NCBI GenBank assembly: GCA_037447605.1
Contig: CM074805.1
Coordinates: 2,447,938 to 2,511,937, forward strand
Length of the DNA stretch: 64,000 nt
Source of the DNA: Zygnema circumcarinatum
Taxonomy: Eukaryota; Streptophyta; Zygnematophyceae; Zygnematales; Zygnemataceae
Reading direction: 5' to 3'
Shown piece by piece: positions 34,301 through 44,375 of the stretch (its first letter is position 1; the number at the start of each line of letters is the position of its first letter). The translations under genes and the position numbers were made by a program. Below the pieces are notes generated by a model, which worked only from the letters and a program-made list of their open reading frames with translations, was not told where the DNA came from and did not search any database.

Positions 34301-37300
34301 CAATGAAAAAAAACGACAAGAGTAATGAATGTATGCACGGAAGTAGAGGGGTTTGTGCAAGCTGACATGCGAATGAGTCATTGATTCATAAGAGGATGGC
34401 TAATGAAAGATGGCAAACGGACCAGAACGTCAGAGAATATGGCAGTGATCAAGTGTTTTAAAGTTTCAGAAGGCTAAAAGCTTCAGTAGTGAGGCAAGAG
34501 GAAGGGTGGGGGCAATGTGGGAGAAACAACGATGTGAGGTTTGAAGTATTGATGACGCTTGTTAGAGAGCCGTGAGTGACGGGAGAAAGACGAGAGGGCA
34601 AAAGAGAGCACTGAAGATGACCTGAAATTGTGAAATTGCATTTTAGTTTGCATGGATATCATTCTTTTTTCCCTTTTAACCCATCGGAAAATGTGGAATT
34701 CTTATAATACTGTGGGGAAGTGCAGGGCAGGTGCATCGCGCACGCCTGAACGGGCTCGAGGTGGTGGTGAAGATTCAGCGCCCGGGGCTGAAGGACCTTT
34801 TCGATATTGACCTGAAAAACCTAAGGGTTAGTTTTTCTATGCTGTTTCTGTGCCTTCGCGAGTCTGCAGTCTCAAGTATTTAGTTACATCTGGCATTTGG
34901 TCCTTTTGTTGGTTTGCCGGAGGCTTTTGTAGTCACCTCACTAGCCGCTCCACTTGCTTTTGGCTGACCTCTTGGTGAAGTGTTTTTGTTCCTTTCTCTT
35001 TGCATGTGCAGGTAATCGCTGAGAATTTACAGAAAATTGATCCCAAGTCTGATGGAGCCAAGCGAGATTGGGTTGCCATATATGATGAGTGCGCCTCTGT
35101 GCTCTATGAGGTAAGCGCGCTTACAGTACTGTGTTACAGCTTGATATGAAGGTCTGAGGAAGATGAGGCACTTTTGTTTTACTTAGACCTTCGGATGATT
35201 GAGGATGGCTTGCATGTGTGCCCGTTTTCTTAATGTCGCTAATGGATGGTTGCAGGCATATCACAAATCGATTAATACAAGGGCAATATCTGCCCCATGG
35301 GAAAATAAAAAAGTAGTAGTGGTAGTAGTAGCTAGTTTTTTTTGTAACTTTTTATGGTGGCTAATGCCCTTAATGATTTATGTGTCTTTGATCTGATTGT
35401 GACTCTATGGAGCAGGAAATCGATTACATAAAGGAAGGCCAGAATGCAGACACGTTTCGTAAAAATTTTGAGGCGCTGGATTATGTGAAGGTTCCAAAAA
35501 TATATTGGCAGTATTCGACACCCCAGGTAAGGTTGACGGCCCAAGAGGGTTTGAACGGGTTTTCAGTGATCGCCATTGAATTTTGTTTTTTTTTTTCCAC
35601 TCTGTTTCCTTTTTTCGCATGTTGATTCGTTTTGGACAAACGAGCTGATAACGAGCGCCATTGCAGGTTTTGGTGATGGAATACGTTCCTGGAATTAAGA
35701 TTAACCGCATCGCTGATTTAGATAAATTGGGAGTAGATCGCCAAAGGTCAGCAGCCTGGTTCTTCACATGTCGGCTAAATTGCACTTGGGCAAGCACAGA
35801 ATGTAACAGCAGAACTATTCCCACTAAGATCAAATGCTAAAACCCATTGCATACGTACGTGACTGCAGGCTGGCACGGTACACAGTGGAGTCATACCTCG
35901 AACAAATCCTTCGCCATGGCTTTTTCCATGCAGACCCGGTAGAGATTTTTCTCATACTGTTCTAGCTTGAATTATGTATCAGCATTAGCAATCTTGTTGT
36001 GTTTTGCGAACATTTCGATGGATAAGTTACACGTGGCAAATATGATGGGGATCGTTGATTATGACTTATTGATGCTGTTTTTTCATTTTGGGATGTGGCG
36101 GGTTGCAGCATCCGGGGAACATCGCTGTTGATGATTACAATGGTGGACGATTGTAAGAAACCTGAAACTGTTTAGGGTATCTGAAGGCCTGAAATGTGTA
36201 TTGGAAATGGAACTAGACACATGACTCCAAAAACAATCAGGATTTGAATCACCGCTTGTCGTATTCTTCCGTAAATTTGGCATTTTCAAGGCTTGTGAGA
36301 ATTCTGTAAGACGGCGTATATTCTGTTGGCTGAGCAGTAAGTAAGAGCTCATACGGATTGGTTTGTTGTCGATTGCAGGATATTTTACGACTTTGGTATG
36401 ATGGGCAGGTGGGATCGCCTTCCACTTGGGCTGTATGTGAGAACTGATAATCAGGATCGATTATCAAGGCACACAAAAAGAAAATTCTTAAGTCGATGGG
36501 TCTCTGTTGATCTGTTGCTTGTCGTCTGGTGATACTACGTGATTGCTGATTGTGGACTCGTTGCTTGGTTCTGAGCAGCATTAGTCCCAACATTAGGGAG
36601 GGACTCGTTGAGGCATTTTATGGCATTTACGAGAAAGATCCAGACAAGGTGAGCGTCCCTTTTCACATGGGATTTAAATATGTGGACGACGGTGGAACTC
36701 ATATTGAAGGAAAACGAAAATGGAGAAAAGAAATAGGAATAGCACGAAGATAAGGAGTGGAGATGGAAGGTATTGGCAATGATGAGATAGCTCTATTCAA
36801 GGTGTTGATTTTAAATCATCAAATGAGTTAGTAGAGGTTTCATCAAAAGAGGATGGGCTGTTCTGCAGGTGTTGGATGCTTTTGTGCAAATGGGAGTGTT
36901 GGTAGAAACGGGGGATCGTACAGCAATACGGAGAACAGCACAATTCTTTCTGAAGAGGTATGCTCTACGTGGTTGAATACAGACTCGTTCCTCTTGTCCG
37001 TTGACTTGGAGTAAAATGAATCAAGAGTAAAAGCTACGGCAAAGTTAGCTACTTTGACAATAGTCGCACTTTCACTTGTAATGCGGATGAGTCGAGGACT
37101 TTCCGTGCTAATCAAGGTCGCGCATATTTGTTTTCAGAGTCCGTAATATGATGATTTTCTGTCCTGAAAATCAAGCTGCTTACTGAAAGATAGGAGCTTT
37201 GACAAATGTCGAGGTAGGATGCGAACAACTAACCTGTTGGAATGGGAGAGGTGGTGCAACGAGCAGCTTTGAGACCAGGCTGGCAGACCAGCAGAAGGAG

Positions 37301-39039
37301 AGGGAGGAGGCTGAGAAAGAGCTGGGTTTCAAAAAGGTACTCACAAAGGAGGAGATGACTCAGAAGAAGAAGAAGCGATTGGCCGCCATCGGTGAGTTCT
37401 CTCCTTCCGATGTTGTTTCTTAAATCGTGTCTGGCTAGTTTTCTCTCCCACTCACCTTTTCTCTCTCGCTGCAGGAGAGGACCTCCTCACCATTGCTGTC
37501 GATCAGCCCTTCCGCTTCCCGGCTACGTGAGTCTCTCCCAAACCCTGGCCTCTCGGTTCCCCTTCCCTACTCTCCTCTCTCCTACCCCTCTTTTCTCTCA
37601 ATGTCTTGCCTCTTGTCTTTACCTTCCTTTCCTTCACTCCATTTCATCTTCTCTCTCCTTTCATCAGGTATTTTCAGATCGTGAGGTACTAAGGTTTCCC
37701 TTCTTTGTCTTGGCTGTGCAGCTTCACTTTTGTGGTGCGTGCCTTTTCTGGTGAGCAATGATGTCTCTATACCTTGAAGAGTATACACAGCTAGTTTAAA
37801 ACATTCTAACTCTGACTTTCCTTGCTGCTTATTCTGGCAGTTGCGTATGTGGCTTAATGCAAGTGGATTGAATCTGTGAAGCAAATGCTCAATTTCTTGG
37901 TGGAAATCCTGCGCTCTGTATTTGGCAAGGGGAATGACTTAACGTCTTTTTTTTGTTGCTGTGGTCTTCTTTCAATGTCTTTGGATGGGTATCGTCTCCT
38001 TCAGTTCTTGATGGAATTGGAAAGGGCTTGGATTCGCGCTTCGATATTTCGGAAATCGCTCGACCGTAAGGACTACCATGCCTTCTCTACTCTGCCTAGT
38101 TTCAGCTTTAATTACGTTATTGCATCCATTTGAACTAGTTTGTGGGACTTTTATCCATTTCCTGAGTTGGTTCTTTCCTTTCTGAAAACGAGGACGATGG
38201 TCTAAGGCATTTATTTTGCTGTTCTATGTTGACTTGCATTTGGATTTTACAGATACGCTATGGAGCTCCTGCGTTTCCGGGAAATTGGCAGGGGTGTGAT
38301 TTTGTTGGTAAGACTGGGCATTTGTACCTTCTTTACCATTCATATCGCTTTTACTGCTTGGTCCAAGGATGGGCCCTCCGATTGACAAAAGCCTTGAAGT
38401 TTGAGATATAAGTTTTGAATTTTTAAATGATGCAGGACCTCAAGAAAAGGTGGGATCGACAGGCTCGTGCCTTTGTTAACTTGTTCCGGCAACCTGACAG
38501 AGTCGAAAAGCTGGCAGAGGTTATAACGAAGTTGGTGAGTGCCACCTCCAATATTCCGACCGGGTTACAGATGGCTTACAGAGAAAGAATTGTTTTGATC
38601 TCTCTGGGACTCGAAATGCAGTGCCCTTCCATTTCAGGATCTTTTCTGAATAATGAAATAGCCAGCCAAAGCACGAAGCGTGATTTTTCACGCAGACAAG
38701 AGCACCACTTTCTTTTTGAAGGCGGGCTCAGGAAATAGCGATTGTGCTTATTGAGTCTCTGCATTCTTGCAGGAACAAGGAGATTTGAAATTGCGAGTTC
38801 GTGCCCTGGAGGCAGAGCGCAGCTTCAAGAGGGTGGCGGTTGTGCAAAAGACCATTTTGCAAGCGATTGGAGCTGCTGCTCTTCTGAATTTGGGGACCAT
38901 CCTTCAGCTGCACGCTGTGCGGGCAGCCGCGACCTCCTCCTTTATTGGCAGCGCCATGTTAGGGTTCCAGGTCCTCATCGGGCTTTTCGCGGTGAAGCGG
39001 TTGGACCAGCAGGAGAAGCTCATTACGGGGACGGCGTAG
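31362..39039 (+). CDS. Plastid ABC1-family atypical kinase, ABC1K7/ABC1K8 (SIA1/OSA1) type
   Basis: ABC1 (ADCK/UbiB) atypical kinase. The Arabidopsis relatives SIA1 and OSA1 are chloroplast envelope proteins linked to oxidative stress, lipid and iron homeostasis. Twenty-one exons, phase-consistent, 803 residues: 31362-31967, 32218-32319, 32722-32874, 33538-33585, 33804-33924, 34726-34826, 35012-35110, 35416-35526, 35667-35746, 35869-35938, 36109-36152, 36379-36408, 36579-36648, 36869-36957, 37267-37391, 37475-37526, 37722-37750, 38005-38065, 38253-38307, 38436-38534, 38773-39039. The first 200 residues are Ser/Gly/Val-rich, like a transit peptide plus linker. KIGQ (279-282) is the KxGQ signature. 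AAASLGQVHRA is the alanine-rich loop. HADPHPGN ends at 501 and DFG is at 516-518. Two hydrophobic helices (about 737-760, 768-790) precede the end. Intron 1 uses a GCAAGT donor, or less likely GTTCGG four codons-worth earlier. Confidence 0.97.
31976..32057 (+). repeat. (CT)n/(CA)n microsatellite in ABC1K intron 1
   Basis: Mixed CT and CACACA runs begin just after the intron 1 donor. Slippage here would lengthen the intron without touching coding sequence. Confidence 0.85.
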
Positions 39040-40254
39040 GTCGAATAGCCCCTCCCCCGGGTTTACTTCTCCCGTTGGCGATCGCTTCATTTTTTTACCT
39101 TGTGCAAGTTTCTTCCGTTAGGTGGAAGGCGAGGGTGGGCACTATGTTTAGTGTGGCTTGGGATTTCAAGTGTGCTTGCGGCACCTTGTGGTAAAATTAT
39201 TGGCAATAACTTGCCCGGTTGAGGAGGCGGCACGGGACGGGAAGGCAGTTAGTACTATAGCAGGACATTCAGGAGGGGCTCGGGACATGCCATGTGAATA
39301 AGACAGTAGGGCAAAGGCGACCACCTGCAGGTCCGTGCAGGTTCTGAGGATGTACTATTTGACATTTTTCTGCAACCTCTCTAAGGCTCTTGGTGACTTC
39401 TGCCACGATGATTGTTGAAGGGCAACAACCCTATATCCCCCAACGCAATTCTTGAATCGTCAGATCTCACAAAAACCACTTTATCATCGTCATTTCAAGA
39501 TATTTTTTATATCTTCGAAACCTCGATTCACAGACAGCCATTGCCAACTACTATACTGCGCACTAACGCAATGCATGGAACTGCCTCGTGAAAGATTTGG
39601 TTATTTACAGTACTCAAAGTTTTGGAAAATTGCTTGAAAATGAAGACTGTCGTTACTGTAAAAGCCGCGGCTGTCATTGGACAACCAAATCCGTAAACAC
39701 TGGCAACATACGTGGATGCGGTTATTGCCTGAAGTCCCTCCCTACCTGCGGCGATAAAGCAGGCAGCCACAGGGCAAGGGGCAGGCCCTCCAGCCAGCCG
39801 GACCGCTCTCTGTGGCGATGCCGTCAGCGGCTCCGGCAAGCGCAGGCTTGCGACGGCCGCCCCAGGACGAGGCGAGGCAGGCGAGGGGAGTTGAACTCGA
39901 CTACAAAAAGTTGAACCGAGTTGAACTCCAGTCGCTTGGCTGACTGCCACGTAGGCGCCACGTTAGTGCCACATCGACGCCATGTCTGATCTGTCGGATT
40001 CAATGTGGAGTTGGTCAAAATGGTCGAATCGAGTCGAACCCGAACTCTACTCGCGCCGTCGCGCGGCGATGCCACGTAGAGCCCTGCATGCGTCGCACTC
40101 GAGCCGCTAGGAGCACGGCCCTAGGCCTAGCCGCGTGCCTCTAGAGTTTGGAACACAACTGTGGGCGGACCGTTGGATCAACCATTGTCAATGGTGCTAA
40201 CCATTGGTTAAGGAGTGTTATTATTTTATTTGGGTTATTAAAACCAGGCTGATT

Positions 40255-40814
40255 CTAGTGCCATGTTATTGAGCCTAGAGGTAGATTTCCGTTTAAAGGC
40301 TTTTTCTTTTTTTCTTTTGGTTTTTTGTGACTGTTTCCTTTGGTTCCCTATTTTGATTCTATCCATGTACATTTGTTGGCCTCGCCATCGTGAGATCAAT
40401 TTCGCCTATCTTCAGAAGAAATTCCAAGTTAATGTATGTGGCATTGATCCAAGTTGATATGATTTGTAAATTTTAAACCACTGCGCTTCCATGCAATACG
40501 AGACGTGAATTCATATCTGCCGTCGGCAAATGAAATTTTACACTTTTCATGCAATGGTGGTCAACCATTTGATTCATCATTTTACACAAGTGAGAAAATT
40601 TCATTGAACTCACGATGGCGAGATGATGGCGATTCATGGTTCGTGTCCAATGAAACGGAAAAGGATGTTTGATTGAACTCACGATGGCAAGACCATCAAA
40701 TGTACATGGATAAAATCGACATAGGGAACCAGAGGTAGCGGTCACAAAGGACATAAGGACAAAGAGAAAGCCTCAAAACGGAAATCTACTTCTAGGCTCA
40801 ACAACACGGCACTA
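40255..40814. mobile_element. Fold-back element with about 146-bp inverted arms (MITE-like)
   Basis: The left arm 40255-40400 and right arm 40667-40814 are inverted copies, by eye about 80% identical. Both start CTAGTGCC at the outer end, continue through GAGCCTAGA.GTAGATTTCCGTTT, and end near CCATCGTGAG. The 266-bp spacer has no open frame. Part of the arm recurs at 52238-52300. Terminal inverted arms plus a dispersed fragment fit a non-autonomous DNA transposon, but I see no clear target-site duplication. Confidence 0.6.
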
Positions 40815-41015
40815 GGAGCAGCCGCGACGATCGCCGATGTGCTTCTAGCCCCAACAGGAAGGGGCGGGAGACCACCGGGACGGGTCCCACCAACCGTTGC
40901 ACGCCAAAGGATGGTAGAAGCAAGGCAGCGCTGCAAAGGGACGGAAATGCGCTGTCGATAAAAAGTTGCGAGGATCGCTGGAGGGCAGCTTCCGGGGCCG
41001 TGCATCTCAAAGGAG

Positions 41016-41165
41016 TGGTTGACCAATGGTGCCAACCATTGCCGTCGGTCCAAATTAACCATTGCCAATGGACACAACCATTGGACGACGATGGCTACCA
41101 ACCATTGGGGACCTCCAACCATTGCCATCCAATGGCTGGCTAATGGTTGCCGATCCCATGGTCCG
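41016..41165. repeat. Scattered CCAATGG/AACCATTG words related to the satellite
   Basis: About ten CCATTGG, CCAATGG or ACCATTG words occur in 150 bases without strict periodicity. They look like a degenerate relative of the 92-bp satellite, and a smaller cluster lies at 40166-40210. Confidence 0.65.
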
Positions 41166-41502
41166 AACTCGCAGGAAATCCGTTGGCAATTTAGAGCCGC
41201 AGTTCGGCGGGGGTTACGAGCCGTACAAGTTCTATGCCGGAACGTACGGTCCATCCGTACACAACCGTCGCTTTTGCGGAGTTAAGGGCCGACCGCCGAC
41301 GGCGGCCCTCTGAACCCTCCAATTTATCCACTCCGCTTCCACTTGCCCGCTGTGGCGGTCAGAAAGAACTATTGATTCTTAGCCGTCGATCTGTTAAGCC
41401 ACTGGAATCGAACGGCCGTCCGATTCCAAAAAAAATCTTTCCCTTAATAATATGGAGTCAACAAACCCCTAAAATATCTTGGAGGTAGAATCCGTTCCGT
41501 AC

Positions 41503-41508
41503 ACGTGG
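41503..41508. promoter_or_regulatory. G-box upstream of GRP gene
   Basis: ACACGTGGCA lies 231 bases before the GRP start codon. It is an ABRE/G-box type element. ABA, cold or circadian control is known for GRP7-type genes elsewhere and is only inferred here. Confidence 0.45.
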
Positions 41509-41738
41509 CACTCCATCGACGTAAAAGGCTTCCCCTAATTTGAGAAATCCTAGCCGTCCGATTTCGAGATCGAACGGCCAGAAATCGCCGGCCGGGGGGA
41601 GCCCCGAGTCGCGCCCTGGGCTTATTTGTAGGCTCCGCGGCGGCCGGGTGAAAGGGAAGCCGCACTCATCTTTCTGTCTCTAAGTTTGTGCGGCAGCCGG
41701 AAAGGTAGGGAAGGAAGGAGGGTTTGTGTCTGCAAGCC

Positions 41739-42508
41739 ATGGCTGAATACCGGTGCTTCGTGGGCGGCCTCGCCTGGGCGACTACTGATGACAGGCTGCA
41801 GGAGGCTTTCTCGAAATACGGCCAAGTGACTGATTGCAAGGTGCGGAGAGTTATGCTTATTGATTGCAAGACACAGCAATTGCCCGGTCCTGCATCGTTG
41901 TCCGAAGCCTTCTCAGATTCTCGTTGTCTCAAGCGGACGACGTCATTTCAAACGTTTTCAAGTAGTGCAGTTCGGTTGCGCCTGCTCTTTTGATCGTTCT
42001 TGCTGCAATCTGGCTTACATTTCTCTGATTTGTGTATTCAGAATGTTGACCCTCAGATATCGCGGATTGGGTTTTTTTTGTGCAGGTGATCAACGACAGG
42101 GAAACTGGCCGATCTCGTGGTTTTGGATTCGTGACCTACGCCGACGAGACGTCCATGAACAATGCAATTAATGAAATGAACGGTCAGGAGCTTGACGGAA
42201 GGAATATCACCGTTAACCAAGCACAGTCCAGGGGCGGCGGCGGTGGCGGTGGCGGTGGCGGCGGCAGCTATGGTGGTGGCGGTAGCCGGGGAGGCAGCTA
42301 TGGCGGCGGTAGCAGATACAGCGGAGGCGGTGGTGGATATGGCAGCGGAGGAGGCGGTGGTAGCTATGGCAGCGGAGGAGGCGGTGGCGGTTATAACAAT
42401 GACAGGTACGGCAGTGGCGGAGGCGGAAGCTATGGTGGTGGCAGTCGTGGTGGAGGTGGAGGTGGAGGCAACTGGAGGAGCGAGGGTGGTGGTGGCCGAG
42501 ATTACTGA
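41739..42508 (+). CDS. Glycine-rich RNA-binding protein, GRP7/GRP8 type
   Basis: Two exons, 41739-41840 and 42086-42508, encode 174 residues. Residues 1-80 form one RRM with RNP2 CFVGGLAW and RNP1 RGFGFVTY. The rest is a glycine-rich tail with GGGGSYGGG-type repeats and isolated Tyr, Ser, Arg and Asn, ending in GRDY. The intron falls within the RRM, after DCK and before the [12 protein letters not shown] motif, which I recall as the position used by angiosperm GRP7/8. Such proteins bind mRNA in nucleus and cytoplasm, control splicing and stability, and respond to cold and the clock. GRP7 regulates its own splicing through this intron. Reading through the 245-base intron here gives a stop near 41991 and a truncated protein. 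The start follows AAGCCATGG. Confidence 0.97.
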
Positions 42509-43103
42509 TTGCAAACGCAATTGTGATGAGCTTTTCCGTTCTATGACTCAGCTCCAAGAATACGCTCATGCAACACCGCTTGGTGTTGTCTTAGCGGCAT
42601 ATTTTTGGGGCTGTTAATCCGATGGAGGGAGCTGATCTTATCTTTGAGCGATCTAGTGCACGTCTGCCTTAACCGCAGATGTGGTCGCTCATCGCTTGCG
42701 AAGAGGGAATGTGCATAGCTGAACAAGACTCGTGGCCTGTACAGTGCCGCTTGCTATATAGACATGTTCGCGATGAGAGTAATAGGGAGAGTGGCATTTT
42801 CTAATGGTTTTGACCCCACGGCTGAAAAATTGTCCTGAAGACTTTCCTGCTCGGATTAGTGCTGAAATCCAGTAGTATCTAGCTCTGGAGATCTGAAAAG
42901 AGGATGGTAGACGGCATTTAACTCGTCCTGTTCATGTTGAGTGCGTGATTCTGGGTCCTTCAACCGATTCTGGCAGATGTTCGCTGGCTCTTCTTTAGCT
43001 TATTGTCCGACAATTCCAGAGGCCAGCTCTTCTGGCCGTGTGCTCTCTTGTATGTCAATGTGGCTGGTGAAATGGATCGCTCATGGTTTCGCAGTGCAAC
43101 GAA

Positions 43104-43109
43104 AATAAA
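43104..43109 (+). terminator. AATAAA polyadenylation signal candidate for GRP
   Basis: Lies about 600 bases after the GRP stop codon, followed by T-rich sequence. Candidate only. Confidence 0.35.
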
Positions 43110-44134
43110 TTTTGTTCTCTACTTTTAATGGATCACGACCATTTTGCACTTTTTATTACCATAAAATTGTTCGTACCTCATGCGTCTGTGCTCCTGCACG
43201 TGAAGCTCTATGGACTGTGAAGAGGCCTTTGATTTTGTCTAATTTCGGCTGAACTGTTTTGCAATGCAGGTTGGGCTTGCAAAACTGTTGAGTCTTGGAC
43301 GTTCCTGTTAGATTTGCTGCCATCCTTGTGCTGCCCTTGCAGGTACCACTCTCTTGGGGATTTTCAAGGTAAGGCCCACCCCTTTAACGCTTGTTTTACG
43401 GTGGATGCAGTCTTTGCCAGGAGGTGCTTAAGTGGAATCACTTGTTATTCATCAGGGTGCGAGTTTCTCTGTGGTTGGTCTAGTCTTGCAGTCCCATGGT
43501 GCCCACTTGCATCGCTTATTAGGAAAGGTGACGGATTGTGAAGTGTATTGCGGTTGATGAATTGGTGCCGTCAATGAAATCAACGTTTGTGGCCAATAAA
43601 CTACTGGACAGATATGAAGGGTTATTTTTTGTCATGGTTTGAAAGTTGTCCCACCGTTCTCAGAAACGCTCATTGTCTGACTTAGTGTGTTACGGGAGCA
43701 GTCGTGTTCTGAAGAATATTTCCCCCCCCCTTAAAAAGCCCTTCTATCGATAAATGACGAATTAATGACGATTGTAAATGTTGATACATGATAACATTTC
43801 TAAATCTCGTCGTTCAAAGTCGATGAAAAGGTAACTCCGTCAATGGAGGATAAAATACCACATTGTCGTTTTTGGAAGATGGACGTATACATAATATGAT
43901 ATGGTAACTGCGGCAATTGTTGATTCAATGATAAACAGTAGCCGGTAGATCATGTAACAATGTTCAATGAAAGGAACACTTTCTCAGGACATTTTCTCCA
44001 TCTAAAGTAGCGGGAGCTTCGCATTGATCTGAAAATGGCGTTGCTATCAAATGAACACGGAAAAAGTTAACATGAAAAGCGGAGGCGAACTCTCTGCAGA
44101 ATGACCAAATTACATCGAAAAAAATGACATATTC

Positions 44135-44140
44135 TTTATT
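44135..44140 (-). terminator. AATAAA (minus) candidate for the LRR gene
   Basis: On the minus strand this reads AATAAA, 236 bases after the LRR-gene stop. Candidate only. Confidence 0.35.
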
Positions 44141-44375
44141 TGTGCAAAGCTGAATATAATCTGCACATGTCAAGTACAAAGAACCTAATGGAAAAAGCAT
44201 CTGTTCAGTAGGTACAGTACCAAAATAAGATTAGCTTCTAAGACTTTTATCTTGCTTAGCAAGTACGCAGTCATATTCTGTTCTACTCCTACTTCCCAAT
44301 ACTCTTCAAGCAAGGCCAGTCAAAAGAACCTTTACCTTATGTTCCTGCCTACTCCGATTCTCTAATCAGAGTCGG

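Larger units (their letters stand above)
39040..41738. other. Intergenic region rich in dispersed repeats
   Basis: No gene is recognised in these 2.7 kb between the ABC1K stop and the GRP start. They contain repeated GAGTTGAACTCGA-type words (39890-40050), CCAATGG/CCATTGG clusters (40166-40210, 41016-41165) related to the 16.4-18.6 kb satellite, and an inverted-repeat element at 40255-40814. A CGTACGG-rich stretch (41220-41270) resembles words at 18600-18660. The last 230 bases are probably the GRP promoter. Confidence 0.55.
42509..44375. other. 3' UTR of GRP gene and convergent intergenic region
   Basis: This space lies between the GRP stop (+) and the LRR gene stop (-), so both 3' ends are here. 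An AATAAA at 43104-43109 (plus) and a TTTATT at 44135-44140 (AATAAA on minus) are candidate signals. No additional gene is recognised. The open frame at 43314-43541 is short and unsupported. Confidence 0.45.
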
